64,000 nucleotides of DNA from Sediminibacterium sp. FEMGT703S. GTDB taxonomy: Bacteria; Bacteroidota; Bacteroidia; Chitinophagales; Chitinophagaceae. A program made the translations under genes and the position numbers. Where the stretch lies: NCBI GenBank assembly GCA_002786355.1, contig PGCO01000006.1, positions 124,001-188,000 on the forward strand. Direction: 5' to 3'. The notes beneath the pieces are model-generated. The model worked only from the letters and a program-made list of their open reading frames with translations. It had not been told where the DNA came from and did no database searches. Of the stretch, positions 29,784-39,054 are shown one piece after another; the stretch's first letter is position 1; every line of letters starts with the position of its first letter.

Positions 29784-32627
29784 TTAGTTGGCTTTTTTCC
29801 TTATAAAATAGATAAAAACACTAAGCAGCAAAATGCCTATAGCAAAACCAATATATTTCATCCATGGGGTTGCATTTGCGATTTGATCATTATTACCAAT
29901 TAAAATAAAGCCGCTCCAGAAATAAGGGTGACTTTTAAGTGGATTCGCTTTGATAAAATGCTGCTTGGCATTCGCCAAAGCAACATGTTTAGAAAGTCCC
30001 TTTTTCAATTGTTCATAAAACAAAAGCATGATTTCTGATGTTTCTTTATCGGGAACTTGCCATAAACTTACTACGGTGCTTTTTACACCAGCATATGTAA
30101 ACGCTCTAGATAAACTCATAATACCCTCTCCTTCAACCAGTTTTCCTGCGCCAGTATTACAGGCACTTAATACAACCATCTCTGCAGGAATGGCTTTTGT
30201 ATACAATTCATTAAAATACATTGGTTGTGCATTTGCGAATAACAAATAGGACTGATTAAAGTCATTGTCATATAAAACAGAATGCATAGAGCAATGTAAT
30301 ACACCATAAGATTTATTTTGGACCAGAAAATTTTTTTTGGAGGCTTGCTGACCTATAAAAGCTTTACCATCAAATAAATGAACAATTGAAGTGGCTTCAG
30401 TTGTAGCATAAGGAAGATTGGCAAATTGAGTATTATTGTAAGCAGTATTGTTATAAGCTGGCGCAAATGTGGCAAGTTTTACTGAAGTATTTATTTGCTT
30501 TTGTTTATTATGTAAGTACCAAAGTGCAATAGATGCATTATAGGTAATATTAGCTTGCATAATAAAATAGTCATTAGATTGAGGATTCTGCAAACTTTCA
30601 AATGGTAAATAATTTAAATAATTATCGGGGATGATGGTTAAGTTTTTTGCTGATACATCTTTAAGCAATAATTGAAATAAAGCTTTTCCAGTTGTGCCAA
30701 GTTGATTACTTGGTTTCTTGAGTATTTTTACAAATTGATTGACTTGTTGCTCAATGGCTATTTTTTTTCCTAATAACGTTATTTTAATATTGTCATGTGT
30801 GATATAGGCTTTATACACATGCTCATGCGTGATATAATATTTTAGAATCGCTTCATCTTTATTTAAAAGTTTCATAGCATTGGCAATAGAATAATCTTTA
30901 AGTGTCAAGTCTACAAAACCCTTTTTTAAAGATTGTATTTGCTTATTCAATGCATTTAGTCGAGCGTCAATTGCCTTCAATTTTTCTGCATAATTTTTTT
31001 GCTTACCGTTTTTGACTTGCTCAGAAACCCAGAATGCTTTTTGCTGTTGCAAAACATTTAAATCATTATTTAACAACCCAATTGGAGTGTTTGACTGTAA
31101 TAATTTCTGCTCAAATTCCTTCGCAAGATGGACTGATGCATTGGCTTCTATTGTAGAAACCATTTCAATGGCATAAGCAGAATTATTTTTATATTTTTCA
31201 AGCGCAATAAAAAAATACGATTCAACAATTTTTTTATGCAAATTATTTAACGTAGGTGTAAATGCGCCCTTTCGATAAAATTCATTAAATAGTAAAGACG
31301 CTAACTTTGTTAATTTTTCAGACTTTTGAATGTATGACTGTTGGCGGGTTTGCTTGAATGCTTCATTATAAATGAGAGCAGAACTAATAAAAATATTGAC
31401 ATATCGATTATTATTCAGATCCAATAATTTTTGTTCATCAACTTGAAGCAATGTTATTTTTTTGCCTGTATGAATTTCAATTAATGCATTGATATTCTTT
31501 TCCATGATTCCGATAGCTGAATCATGTATTGAAAGACTTGAAAGATTCATGGCTTTCATTGTTTCTAAGCCAAACTTACTCATGCTAGTAGGGGGGAAAT
31601 CATAAGCACTTAAGGAAGCATTTACATGATAGATGGCTTTTTCATACTCCTTCATTTCTCTATACTGGTTGGCTAATTTAGAATGTGCCAATACTATGCT
31701 AAAAGGATCTTTATATTTGATGGCTTCAGCTAAATACATTTTACCAAGCCGAATACCTTCAATATGATTATCGGAATAATAATTGTAATAATCGCATAAA
31801 AGGGTAATACAGGATAAATAATAGTTGATATCTGCAGGCCTTTCATTTGAAGGTGAGAATTGAATTTCGTTTTTTATTTGCTGCAATATTTTATTAGCTA
31901 ATACAAGATCTTCATTTACGGTAGCTACATTCACCTGCATCTTACGATACACTCGTTTAGCATAATAATATTCTTTTGTATTGGTTGGCTTTTGAAATTG
32001 CGATTGATAAAATGTATTAAATTTTTGAAAAGTTTTATTTATTCCCACATTGTCTTCATATTCACCATAGTAGTAAAAAAGATTATTATAAGCAGCTATG
32101 TAATCCATCACTTTAATTTTATCAAAATTTGATTCCATTAAGTCAATGGCTTTTTCAACACTTATTATATCTTTTTTTTGGTTCCCCATACTTGAATAAT
32201 TGAAAGAAAATTCAATATATAATCGAACTTGTAATGGGATGTTTCGGTTTAAAACTGATTGATATTTTTGAGTGATGACTTCATAAATGTCTAAAGACTC
32301 TTGATATTGTTGATTAGCAGATAAAGCCAAACCATAAGCCATCAAAGTATTCGCTTTTAGTGAATCACTAACATTTCCATAAAACGGCTTTTCTACAATA
32401 CTTAAATAGCTTGATTTTACTGCTTCATAGTCCCCATTGTCGTAAAGAGTTTGAAGTTGTTCGATATATTTAGGGAATAACTGATTGAGCGATTTTAAAT
32501 CATTTCTTTGGCTATATAAATTAAGCTGATCAATGATTGACTTTTCGGAAATAGAAGTTTCAACTTTTTTCTGCGCAATACCATTTAAAAAAAAGAGTAT
32601 AAATAAGCAAGCAGTTAGAATTCTCAT
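29784..32627 (-). CDS. Exported TPR-CHAT protease with C-terminal membrane anchor
   Basis: 947 residues. Signal peptide (1-18), many TPR-like helical repeats (about 30-480), a coiled-coil stretch (about 530-600), and a CHAT caspase-like domain (about 640-915). The catalytic dyad looks intact: His in HCSMHS (about 780) and Cys in LSACNTG (about 820), followed by the typical SLSRAFTYAGVKSTVVSLW. One membrane segment at about 921-940 ends with RKKAN, so the protease should face the periplasm. It converges on the sigma/TPR pair with a 2-bp gap. The substrate is unknown. Confidence 0.9.
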   Translation of the reverse strand: MRILTACLFILFFLNGIAQKKVETSISEKSIIDQLNLYSQRNDLKSLNQLFPKYIEQLQTLYDNGDYEAVKSSYLSIVEKPFYGNVSDSLKANTLMAYGLALSANQQYQESLDIYEVITQKYQSVLNRNIPLQVRLYIEFSFNYSSMGNQKKDIISVEKAIDLMESNFDKIKVMDYIAAYNNLFYYYGEYEDNVGINKTFQKFNTFYQSQFQKPTNTKEYYYAKRVYRKMQVNVATVNEDLVLANKILQQIKNEIQFSPSNERPADINYYLSCITLLCDYYNYYSDNHIEGIRLGKMYLAEAIKYKDPFSIVLAHSKLANQYREMKEYEKAIYHVNASLSAYDFPPTSMSKFGLETMKAMNLSSLSIHDSAIGIMEKNINALIEIHTGKKITLLQVDEQKLLDLNNNRYVNIFISSALIYNEAFKQTRQQSYIQKSEKLTKLASLLFNEFYRKGAFTPTLNNLHKKIVESYFFIALEKYKNNSAYAIEMVSTIEANASVHLAKEFEQKLLQSNTPIGLLNNDLNVLQQQKAFWVSEQVKNGKQKNYAEKLKAIDARLNALNKQIQSLKKGFVDLTLKDYSIANAMKLLNKDEAILKYYITHEHVYKAYITHDNIKITLLGKKIAIEQQVNQFVKILKKPSNQLGTTGKALFQLLLKDVSAKNLTIIPDNYLNYLPFESLQNPQSNDYFIMQANITYNASIALWYLHNKQKQINTSVKLATFAPAYNNTAYNNTQFANLPYATTEATSIVHLFDGKAFIGQQASKKNFLVQNKSYGVLHCSMHSVLYDNDFNQSYLLFANAQPMYFNELYTKAIPAEMVVLSACNTGAGKLVEGEGIMSLSRAFTYAGVKSTVVSLWQVPDKETSEIMLLFYEQLKKGLSKHVALANAKQHFIKANPLKSHPYFWSGFILIGNNDQIANATPWMKYIGFAIGILLLSVFIYFIRKKAN

Positions 32628-32695
32628 TCTTTGGAAAATAAATTATTATCCATACAATTTACAAGAAAGATTTACATAAAATAGCCTCAAGAAAA

Positions 32696-33181
32696 TTAAT
32701 TTAATTTTCGTTGATATGCCCTTACTGCATAACTATTGATTTTCTTAAACTTCAATTGTTCGTTTTTAACGTTCACTTGAATGTATTCTTTAAACAAACC
32801 ATTGCTATCGTTAAAGCCAATAATACAGTCTAGAGAAGACTTTCCTGGCTTAATTGTAACCACTGGATCAATACCAAAATTCGGAATCGTAATCATTTCA
32901 GTTGCCCTAATTTCTTTGTATTGAATGTGAACCTTGTATTCAAAAGTCTTACTAGTTTCGTAAATATTAACCCCAAATTTCCAGTTATTAGCATTGCCCA
33001 TTCCATCATCAATAGGTACGGAAAAAGTAGCAATGGGTTTTTTAGATGGGAGTTCCCGCTCCTCAGAAACGCTAGGGGCTTTAATTAACACAGTATCTAT
33101 CTTCGATTCACTTTGTTTGTTTTCTAAAGCCGTACAGCTTACACTCGAAATCAATAAACCAAAATATACAATAGCTCTCAT
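32696..33181 (-). CDS. Small lipoprotein of unknown function
   Basis: 161 residues. The N-terminus is a lipoprotein signal with SSVSC (Cys about residue 16), followed by a Ser/Glu/Lys-rich linker and a beta-rich domain (about 50-150) with DDGMGNANNWKFGVNIYET. No known family was recognised. It lies 68 bp upstream of the CHAT gene on the same strand and may be cotranscribed with it, which makes it a candidate partner or substrate. Confidence 0.72.
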   Translation of the reverse strand: MRAIVYFGLLISSVSCTALENKQSESKIDTVLIKAPSVSEERELPSKKPIATFSVPIDDGMGNANNWKFGVNIYETSKTFEYKVHIQYKEIRATEMITIPNFGIDPVVTIKPGKSSLDCIIGFNDSNGLFKEYIQVNVKNEQLKFKKINSYAVRAYQRKLN

Positions 33182-33245
33182 TAAAAAAATATTGAACTCA
33201 ATTTATTAAATAATTCAATATCGAATCATATCACCAACGGATTCA

Positions 33246-33902
33246 TCAGTTAAGAGTTTTTTGAGAATAGGGTTCTCCATTCAATAAATGCCACCCATAA
33301 ATAGCCACCCGATTTGTTTTAGAAGACCTTGCAAGTAAATCGCTAATTACTACATCTTTCTTTATTCCAGCAATCAACCCTTTTCGCTGCTTGCGTTGTC
33401 CCTCAATAATTAAATGGTGCTGCCACATAGTAATAGTACTATCACGATGACTGTACATTGGTACTGGTACTAGTTTAACTTTAGCAGCATGGTAAATATC
33501 ATTCACCATTTTACGCGTAGGTAAAAAGCAATCCAAACTGTCTGCTATTTGTTGAGCTGCCATTGGCGTTAGTGGCACTCTAGCCCAATTATTATTACCG
33601 CCTACACTAAGGTAATCGGGCAAAACATAATAAGTTGCCCGATTCACCTTTCGGGTAGTGGAATCTACTGCAGTAACATTGATGGGAACTAGATGTAAAA
33701 GAAAACTAGGAATATTTCCCGCTAATATTTCTTTTGTTGCAAATGAATCACGCTGCTTCCATTGCATACGCAATGCATCCAAATAAAACTGCTCGCCTGT
33801 TTTGTGAGGCATTAATGATTGTTTGGATGGCCAATACAATTTATGTTGGCATCCAGTGCAAACATAAATCAACAGCAATATGAACAATCGATTCATCCCC
33901 AT
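33246..33902 (-). CDS. Lipoprotein, apparently truncated at the C-terminus
   Basis: 218 residues with a lipoprotein signal (YVCTGC, Cys about 18). The body has AGNIPSFLLHLVPI, ATYYVLPDYLSVG, LPTRKMVNDIYHAAKVKL and GLIAGIKKDVVIS, which I recall as marks of an uncharacterised family in Bacteroidota and other phyla. Those homologs, as remembered, continue past the YGWH motif with a conserved C-terminal stretch; here the protein stops 14 residues after YGWH. Dropping one T near 33268 keeps the frame open to 33215. The function is unknown and the truncation claim rests on memory. Confidence 0.65.
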   Translation of the reverse strand: MGMNRLFILLLIYVCTGCQHKLYWPSKQSLMPHKTGEQFYLDALRMQWKQRDSFATKEILAGNIPSFLLHLVPINVTAVDSTTRKVNRATYYVLPDYLSVGGNNNWARVPLTPMAAQQIADSLDCFLPTRKMVNDIYHAAKVKLVPVPMYSHRDSTITMWQHHLIIEGQRKQRKGLIAGIKKDVVISDLLARSSKTNRVAIYGWHLLNGEPYSQKTLN

Positions 33903-33917
33903 CTATTCATTTATCAA

Positions 33918-34907
33918 TTACAATAATCCTTTCGCAAGCATATACTCAGCAATTTGTACTGCATTGGTTGCAGCACCCTTTCTAAGATTATCGCTTACAA
34001 TCCACATATTCAAAGTATTAGCTTGTGATTCATCTCTTCTAATTCTACCTACAAATACTTCATCTTTTTCATGTGCCCATAATGGCATTGGATAAATCTG
34101 ATTGGGTAAATCGTCTTGAACAATTACACCAGGGGCAGCAGCCAATAATGCTTTCACATCTTCCACTGTATAGTCGTTTTCAAATTCAATATTCACACTT
34201 TCGCTATGCCCACCCACTACTGGAATACGAACTGTTGTTGCAGTTACTCGTATTGAATTGTCTTGCATGATTTTATTGGTTTCCAAAACCATTTTCATTT
34301 CTTCTTTGGTATAACCATTTTCTAAGAATACATCAATTTGCGGAATCACATTCAAATCAATTGGATATTTATAAGCCATTTCTCCTTCTGCCCCTTTGCG
34401 CTCATTAAACAATTGATCTACTGCTTTTTTACCCGTACCAGTAACACTTTGATAAGTGCTTACCACTACCCGCTTAATTTTATATTTTAAATGCAATGGC
34501 TGTAATGCAACCACCATTTGTATGGTAGAGCAATTGGGATTGGCGATTATATAATCTTCACTAGTAAGGACCCCAGCATTCACTTCAGGCACTACTAATT
34601 TTTTAGTAGGATCCATTCGCCAAGCGGAAGAATTATCAATCACTCTAATACCAGCAGCTGCATATTGTGGAGCCCACTCTAAAGAAGTACTTCCCCCAGC
34701 AGAAAATATAGCCACTGAAGGCTTTGCAGCAATACCATCCGCCATACTAACTACTTTATAAGCTTTGCCTTTAAAGCTTACTTCCTTACCAACCGATCTT
34801 TCAGAAGCTACCGGTACTATTTCTGTCACCGGAAAATTTCTTTCTGCTAATACCTGCAACATTTTGGTTCCAACTAAACCTGTTGCTCCAACTACTGCTA
34901 CTTTCAT
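33918..34907 (-). CDS. asd: Aspartate-semialdehyde dehydrogenase
   Basis: Reduces aspartyl phosphate to aspartate semialdehyde for lysine, threonine, methionine and diaminopimelate synthesis. NADP-binding VGATGLVGTKML at the N-terminus, catalytic Cys in ANPNCSTIQM (about residue 128), and the active-site His in VVGGHSESVN (about 230). 329 residues, complete. A terminator separates it from the upstream PfkB gene on the same strand. Confidence 0.97.
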   Translation of the reverse strand: MKVAVVGATGLVGTKMLQVLAERNFPVTEIVPVASERSVGKEVSFKGKAYKVVSMADGIAAKPSVAIFSAGGSTSLEWAPQYAAAGIRVIDNSSAWRMDPTKKLVVPEVNAGVLTSEDYIIANPNCSTIQMVVALQPLHLKYKIKRVVVSTYQSVTGTGKKAVDQLFNERKGAEGEMAYKYPIDLNVIPQIDVFLENGYTKEEMKMVLETNKIMQDNSIRVTATTVRIPVVGGHSESVNIEFENDYTVEDVKALLAAAPGVIVQDDLPNQIYPMPLWAHEKDEVFVGRIRRDESQANTLNMWIVSDNLRKGAATNAVQIAEYMLAKGLL

Positions 34908-34946
34908 TTTGTTCCCCCCTGTCTCCTTGATGGAGTTTTAATGTTA

Positions 34947-34975
34947 AAAAAAAAGCCTTCCAAATTTGGAAGGCC
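34947..34975 (-). terminator. Intrinsic terminator of the PfkB kinase gene
   Basis: A perfect 10-bp stem GCCTTCCAAA/TTTGGAAGGC (34955-34974) is followed on the minus strand by a run of nine Ts. It lies 16 bp after the PfkB stop and upstream of asd. Confidence 0.9.
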
Positions 34976-34990
34976 CGTTATATGACTTTA

Positions 34991-35914
34991 TTAATTACCC
35001 AACTGAATATCAAAGTTCACCAACTGAACAAACTCATCCAATCTTGCATCAATATCTGATTGATTAATTTCTCTTAAACGTTGAGTACCAAATTTCTCTA
35101 CACAAAAAGAAGCCATTGCACTACCTACAATAATAGCCGTTTTCATGTTTTCAAAAGAAATGTCTTTGGTTTTTGCAATATGACCAATGAATCCTCCAGC
35201 AAAAGTATCACCCGCACCAGTTGGATCAAATACTTCTTCTAAAGGCAATGCTGGTGCAAAAAATACTTTGCTGCCATGAAATAATAATGCACCATGCTCC
35301 CCTTTCTTAATAATTAAATATTTAGGGCCCATCTGCATAATTTTAGCAGCAGCTTTCACCAATGAATATTCACCGCTCAACTCGCGGGCTTCGCTATCGT
35401 TCACCATTAAAAGGTCTACCATTGCCAAAGTTTGCTTCAAGTCGTCCATTGCAATTTCCATCCAGAAATTCATGGTGTCCATTACAATCAACTTTGGTCT
35501 GGTTTTTAATTGCTCAATTACACTTCTTTGTACGGAGGGAGCAAGGTTGCCGAGCATCAAGAACTCACAGTCTTGGTAGCTATCTGGTACTACAGGCTCA
35601 AAACTCCCAAGCACATTAAGCTGAGTGTCTAAAGTATCGCGGGTATTCATGTCCATATGGTAGCGACCGCTCCAAAAGAAAGTCTTTTCATCTTTTTTGA
35701 TCTGTACCCCTTCTAAGTCTACACCACGATCAGTAAGGATGTCTAGCTCTGCCTGAGGAAAATCTCCCCCTACAACAGAAATTTGCTTAACTGGAGTATA
35801 ATTAGAAGCACACCAGGCAATATAAGTACCCGCGCCACCTATAATTTTATCGCTTTTCCCAAAGGGAGTTTCAATGGCATCAAAAGCCATGGATCCAACT
35901 ACTACTAAAGACAT
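34991..35914 (-). CDS. PfkB-family carbohydrate/nucleoside kinase
   Basis: ATP-dependent kinase of the ribokinase fold. Substrate-side IIGGAGTYIAWCAS at the N-terminus and the ATP/catalytic motif DPTGAGDTFAGGF (about residue 235) with the base Asp are present. 307 residues. The exact substrate (sugar or nucleoside) cannot be read from the sequence. A good promoter lies just upstream and a terminator just downstream, so it is a single-gene unit. Confidence 0.9.
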   Translation of the reverse strand: MSLVVVGSMAFDAIETPFGKSDKIIGGAGTYIAWCASNYTPVKQISVVGGDFPQAELDILTDRGVDLEGVQIKKDEKTFFWSGRYHMDMNTRDTLDTQLNVLGSFEPVVPDSYQDCEFLMLGNLAPSVQRSVIEQLKTRPKLIVMDTMNFWMEIAMDDLKQTLAMVDLLMVNDSEARELSGEYSLVKAAAKIMQMGPKYLIIKKGEHGALLFHGSKVFFAPALPLEEVFDPTGAGDTFAGGFIGHIAKTKDISFENMKTAIIVGSAMASFCVEKFGTQRLREINQSDIDARLDEFVQLVNFDIQLGN

Positions 35915-35937
35915 ATATTGATTTTATAATAAGGCTG

Positions 35938-35967
35938 CGAAATTAATGGATTATCCGCTAACCCAAG
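35938..35967 (-). promoter_or_regulatory. Promoter of the PfkB gene (CTTG-N18-TAatTTCG)
   Basis: On the minus strand CTTG (35967-35964), an 18-bp spacer and TAATTTCG (35945-35938), one base from TAnnTTTG. It is 24 nt upstream of the ATG and divergent from the TetR promoter. Confidence 0.5.
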
Positions 35968-36022
35968 CCAAATGAGGCAAAAGCGTTAAAAACTAACAAA
36001 ACTAGATTAATTCGCTATTTTC

Positions 36023-36053
36023 TTTGCTAACATATGTTAGTATATTATCTTCG
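36023..36053 (+). promoter_or_regulatory. Promoter of the TetR-paa operon (TTTG-N19-TAtcTTCG)
   Basis: TTTG at 36023-36026, a 19-bp spacer, then TATCTTCG at 36046-36053 (one mismatch). The ATG at 36058 begins only 4 nt later, so the transcript may be leaderless. A 14-bp palindrome fills the spacer. Confidence 0.65.
36027..36040. promoter_or_regulatory. Palindromic operator CTAACATATGTTAG
   Basis: A perfect 14-bp dyad that lies exactly between the -33 and -7 elements of the promoter of the tetR-paa operon. A TetR dimer bound here would block polymerase. The assignment to the adjacent TetR protein is inferred. Confidence 0.7.
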
Positions 36054-36057
36054 TACC

Positions 36058-36651
36058 ATGGCTAGAATAAAAATTGAAAAGAACAGTAGCCGAAAAGAGG
36101 TTATTGTTAGTAAAGCTGCTTCATTATTTAGAGAAAAAGGCTTTAAAGCAGCTAGTATGAGAGATCTAGCTGAAGCAGTAGGGGTAGAAGCTGCCAGCCT
36201 ATATAATCATATTAAATCTAAGACAGAGTTACTGCACGAATTGTGTTTTGGGGTTGCCAACCGATTCATGCAACATATGGACGCAGTAGAATCTAAAAAA
36301 AATAGCTCTATAGCTAAAATAGAAGAATTGGTTCGCTTTCATATCAACGAAATGGTAAACCATTATGAAGAAGTATATGTAAGTGATAGAGAATGGAAAC
36401 ATTTATCAGACCCCTACCTTTCTAATTTTCAGAATCAGCGAAGAATGTATCGCAAAAGATTTGCAGCGATTATAGAAACCGGAATACGAAACAAAGAAAT
36501 TAAATCAATTGATGCACCTACTGCCGTTTTGATTATTCTGCATGCCATCAGCGGTATTGAAAGTTGGCATAGATCAACACAAAAAATAAATGCAGCCGAA
36601 TTAACCAATAATATGATTACCATTTTGGTGGGAGGATTAAAAAATGTATAA
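36058..36651 (+). CDS. TetR-family repressor of the phenylacetate operon
   Basis: 197 residues. N-terminal helix-turn-helix at about 15-60 (AASLFREKGFKAASMRDLAEAVGVEAASLYNHIKSK split over the recognition region) and a helical ligand domain. The start at 36058 (MARIKIEKN) is preferred over a TTG at 36034 that lies inside the operator. It overlaps paaE by 8 bp and is the first gene of the operon it probably controls, so it likely responds to phenylacetyl-CoA or a related CoA ester. The role matches PaaR-type regulators; this is inference from position. Confidence 0.88.
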   Translation: MARIKIEKNSSRKEVIVSKAASLFREKGFKAASMRDLAEAVGVEAASLYNHIKSKTELLHELCFGVANRFMQHMDAVESKKNSSIAKIEELVRFHINEMVNHYEEVYVSDREWKHLSDPYLSNFQNQRRMYRKRFAAIIETGIRNKEIKSIDAPTAVLIILHAISGIESWHRSTQKINAAELTNNMITILVGGLKNV

Positions 36652-37717
36652 GTTTGAAACGCTACTAGTTAAAGAAGTAAGGCAAGAAACAGCAGATTGT
36701 GTTTCTATTGCATTTGATGTTCCAGAAACCGCAGCATCCGCTTTTGCATTTAAGCAAGGCCAATACATTACCATTAAGACAACCATTAATGAAGAAGAAA
36801 TAAGAAGGTCTTACTCTATTTGTAGTAGTCCTTTAGACAATGAATTAAGGGTTGCTGTAAAAAAAGTTTCAGGGGGTGTTTTCTCTACATGGGCAAACGA
36901 AAAATTGAAAGCAGGAGCCATACTCGAAGTAATGCCGCCCATGGGTAAATTCTTTACAGCGCTCGACAGCAATGCCAAAAAACAATACGTTGCTTTTGCA
37001 TCGGGCAGTGGCATTACACCCATTTTATCCATTATTAAAACAACCCTATTAACCGAACCATTGAGCCATTTTACATTGGTTTATGGTAATAGAAATAGGC
37101 ATAGCATCATTTTTAAAGAAGCTTTAGAATCGCTCAAGAATAAATTCATGGGTCGATTCAGTATTGTTTATATTTTATCCAGAGAAAAAACAGACGCGCC
37201 CATTCACTTTGGAAGAATAGATCATGAGAAGTTTCAACAACTCTGTAACAATATTTTAAAGCCTACCACAATTGATGAATACTTTTTGTGTGGGCCAGAA
37301 GAAATGATTTTTAGTGTTAAAAAAGCGTTAGAAGAACGCGGAGTAGACAACAAAAAAATCCATTTTGAATTATTTACTACAGGAGCTAAGGTTAAAAAAG
37401 TTAGCAATACGCAAGCAAGTAACAAGCAAGAAGTTAAAAGTCATATCACTGTTAAACAAGACGGGGTAACATTTGAATTTGATTTAGGATTTGAAGGCGA
37501 AAGTATTTTAGATGCAGCTTTAAAGCATGGAGCCGATTTACCCTTTGCATGTAAGGGCGGTGTATGCTGTACCTGCAAAGCTAAATTGTTAGAAGGCGAA
37601 GTAGATATGGATGTGAATTATGGATTAGAGCAGGAAGAAATTGAACACGGGTTTATATTAACCTGTCAGTCTCATCCACGAACAGAAAATGTATTAATTG
37701 ATTTTGATGTTAAATAA
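36644..37717 (+). CDS. paaE: Phenylacetyl-CoA monooxygenase reductase component PaaE
   Basis: Passes electrons from NADPH to the diiron oxygenase PaaA. FAD domain with RRSYSICSSP (about residue 50), NAD(P) domain with ASGSGITPILSI (about 118), and a C-terminal plant-type 2Fe-2S ferredoxin domain with CKGGVCCTCKAKLLEGE (about 305) and a fourth Cys in LTCQSHP. 357 residues. It stands first among the enzymes here, whereas in E. coli it follows paaD. Confidence 0.95.
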   Translation: MYKFETLLVKEVRQETADCVSIAFDVPETAASAFAFKQGQYITIKTTINEEEIRRSYSICSSPLDNELRVAVKKVSGGVFSTWANEKLKAGAILEVMPPMGKFFTALDSNAKKQYVAFASGSGITPILSIIKTTLLTEPLSHFTLVYGNRNRHSIIFKEALESLKNKFMGRFSIVYILSREKTDAPIHFGRIDHEKFQQLCNNILKPTTIDEYFLCGPEEMIFSVKKALEERGVDNKKIHFELFTTGAKVKKVSNTQASNKQEVKSHITVKQDGVTFEFDLGFEGESILDAALKHGADLPFACKGGVCCTCKAKLLEGEVDMDVNYGLEQEEIEHGFILTCQSHPRTENVLIDFDVK

Positions 37718-37726
37718 CCAATAATT

Positions 37727-38668
37727 ATGGAACAAGCATTTGAACAAATCTTTCAAGACAAGATTGATCGTGAAGTAAGAATTGAGCCAAAAGACTGGAT
37801 GCCAGAAAAATACAGGCAAACATTAATCAGACAGATTAGTCAACATGCTCATAGTGAAATCATTGGTATGCTGCCCGAGGGTAATTGGATCACCCGTGCC
37901 CCATCATTACGCAGAAAAGCCATTTTAATTGCTAAAGTTCAAGACGAAGCAGGACATGGTTTGTACTTATACAGTGCTGCGGAAACCCTTGGTATTAGCA
38001 GAGATCAGATGTATGATCAATTGCATACTGGAAAAGCAAAATACTCATCCATCTTTAATTACCCTTCACTCAGTTGGGCAGATATGGGTGTAGTAGGTTG
38101 GTTGGTAGATGGAGCTGCAATAATGAATCAAGTACCATTATGTAGAAGCAGTTTTGGACCTTATGCAAGAGCGATGGTACGCGTTTGTAAAGAAGAAAGT
38201 TTTCATCAACGCCAAGGATTCGAAATACTCTATGTATTAAGTAAAGGAACTGAAGCGCAGCGTAAAATGGCACAAGACGCCATCAACAGATGGTGGTGGC
38301 CTAGCTTAATGATGTTTGGTCCTAAAGACGACGAAAGCCCAAACACCATTCAAAGTATGAAATGGAAAATCAAACGTTTTAGCAACGACGAACTCAGACA
38401 AAAATTTGTAGACGTTTGTGCAGAGCAAGTAAAAGTATTGGGCTTTACACTACCCGATAAAGATTTAAAATGGAATGAAGAAAGAGGCCATTACGATTTT
38501 GGACCCATTAACTGGGATGAATTTTGGCAAGTAGTACAAGGCAATGGACCCTGCAATAAAGAACGTTTAGATGCGCGCAAAAAAGCATGGGAAGAAGGTG
38601 CTTGGGTTAGAGATGCTGCATTAGCCTATGCCAATAAAAAAGCCAAACAAAAACAAGCTGCTGCTTAA
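37727..38668 (+). CDS. paaA: Phenylacetyl-CoA 1,2-epoxidase catalytic subunit PaaA
   Basis: Diiron oxygenase subunit that epoxidises the ring of phenylacetyl-CoA. Ferritin-like ligand motifs QDEAGHG (about residue 70) and [11 protein letters not shown] (about 157) are intact, and the N-terminal [16 protein letters not shown] is diagnostic. 313 residues, complete. It lies 9 bp after paaE and 17 bp before paaB. Confidence 0.97.
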   Translation: MEQAFEQIFQDKIDREVRIEPKDWMPEKYRQTLIRQISQHAHSEIIGMLPEGNWITRAPSLRRKAILIAKVQDEAGHGLYLYSAAETLGISRDQMYDQLHTGKAKYSSIFNYPSLSWADMGVVGWLVDGAAIMNQVPLCRSSFGPYARAMVRVCKEESFHQRQGFEILYVLSKGTEAQRKMAQDAINRWWWPSLMMFGPKDDESPNTIQSMKWKIKRFSNDELRQKFVDVCAEQVKVLGFTLPDKDLKWNEERGHYDFGPINWDEFWQVVQGNGPCNKERLDARKKAWEEGAWVRDAALAYANKKAKQKQAAA

Positions 38669-38685
38669 AACTAAAACTAATCATC

Positions 38686-39054
38686 ATGAGCTTTCAAATA
38701 AATAAACTCTATTACGGCGACTACGGCGAAAGCAAAAACGGAGCTGCCGATATTTCTACCAATCAAACCAATACTGCTGAATGGCCTTTATGGGAAGTAT
38801 TCATCAGAAGCAAACAAGGCTTAGACCATAAACATGCAGGAAGCTTGCACGCTGCAGATGCTGCAATGGCCATTGAAAATGCTAGAGATGTTTATACCAG
38901 AAGAATGGAAGGCGTTAGTCTTTGGGTAGTAGAGAGTAAACATATACACGCAAGTAATCCTGACGAAGCCGGATCCTTATACGATCCAGCCCATGATAAA
39001 GCATATAGACATCCCACTTTTTATAATTTACCAGAGGAAGTAAAATACATGTAA
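38686..39054 (+). CDS. paaB: Phenylacetyl-CoA epoxidase subunit PaaB
   Basis: Small bridging subunit of the PaaABCE oxygenase. Recognised by WPLWEVFIRSKQGLDHKHAGSLHA and the ensuing NARDVYTRR and SLWVVESKHI. At 122 residues it is slightly longer than the E. coli protein because of an N-terminal extension. Its stop codon shares one base with the paaC ATG. Confidence 0.95.
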   Translation: MSFQINKLYYGDYGESKNGAADISTNQTNTAEWPLWEVFIRSKQGLDHKHAGSLHAADAAMAIENARDVYTRRMEGVSLWVVESKHIHASNPDEAGSLYDPAHDKAYRHPTFYNLPEEVKYM

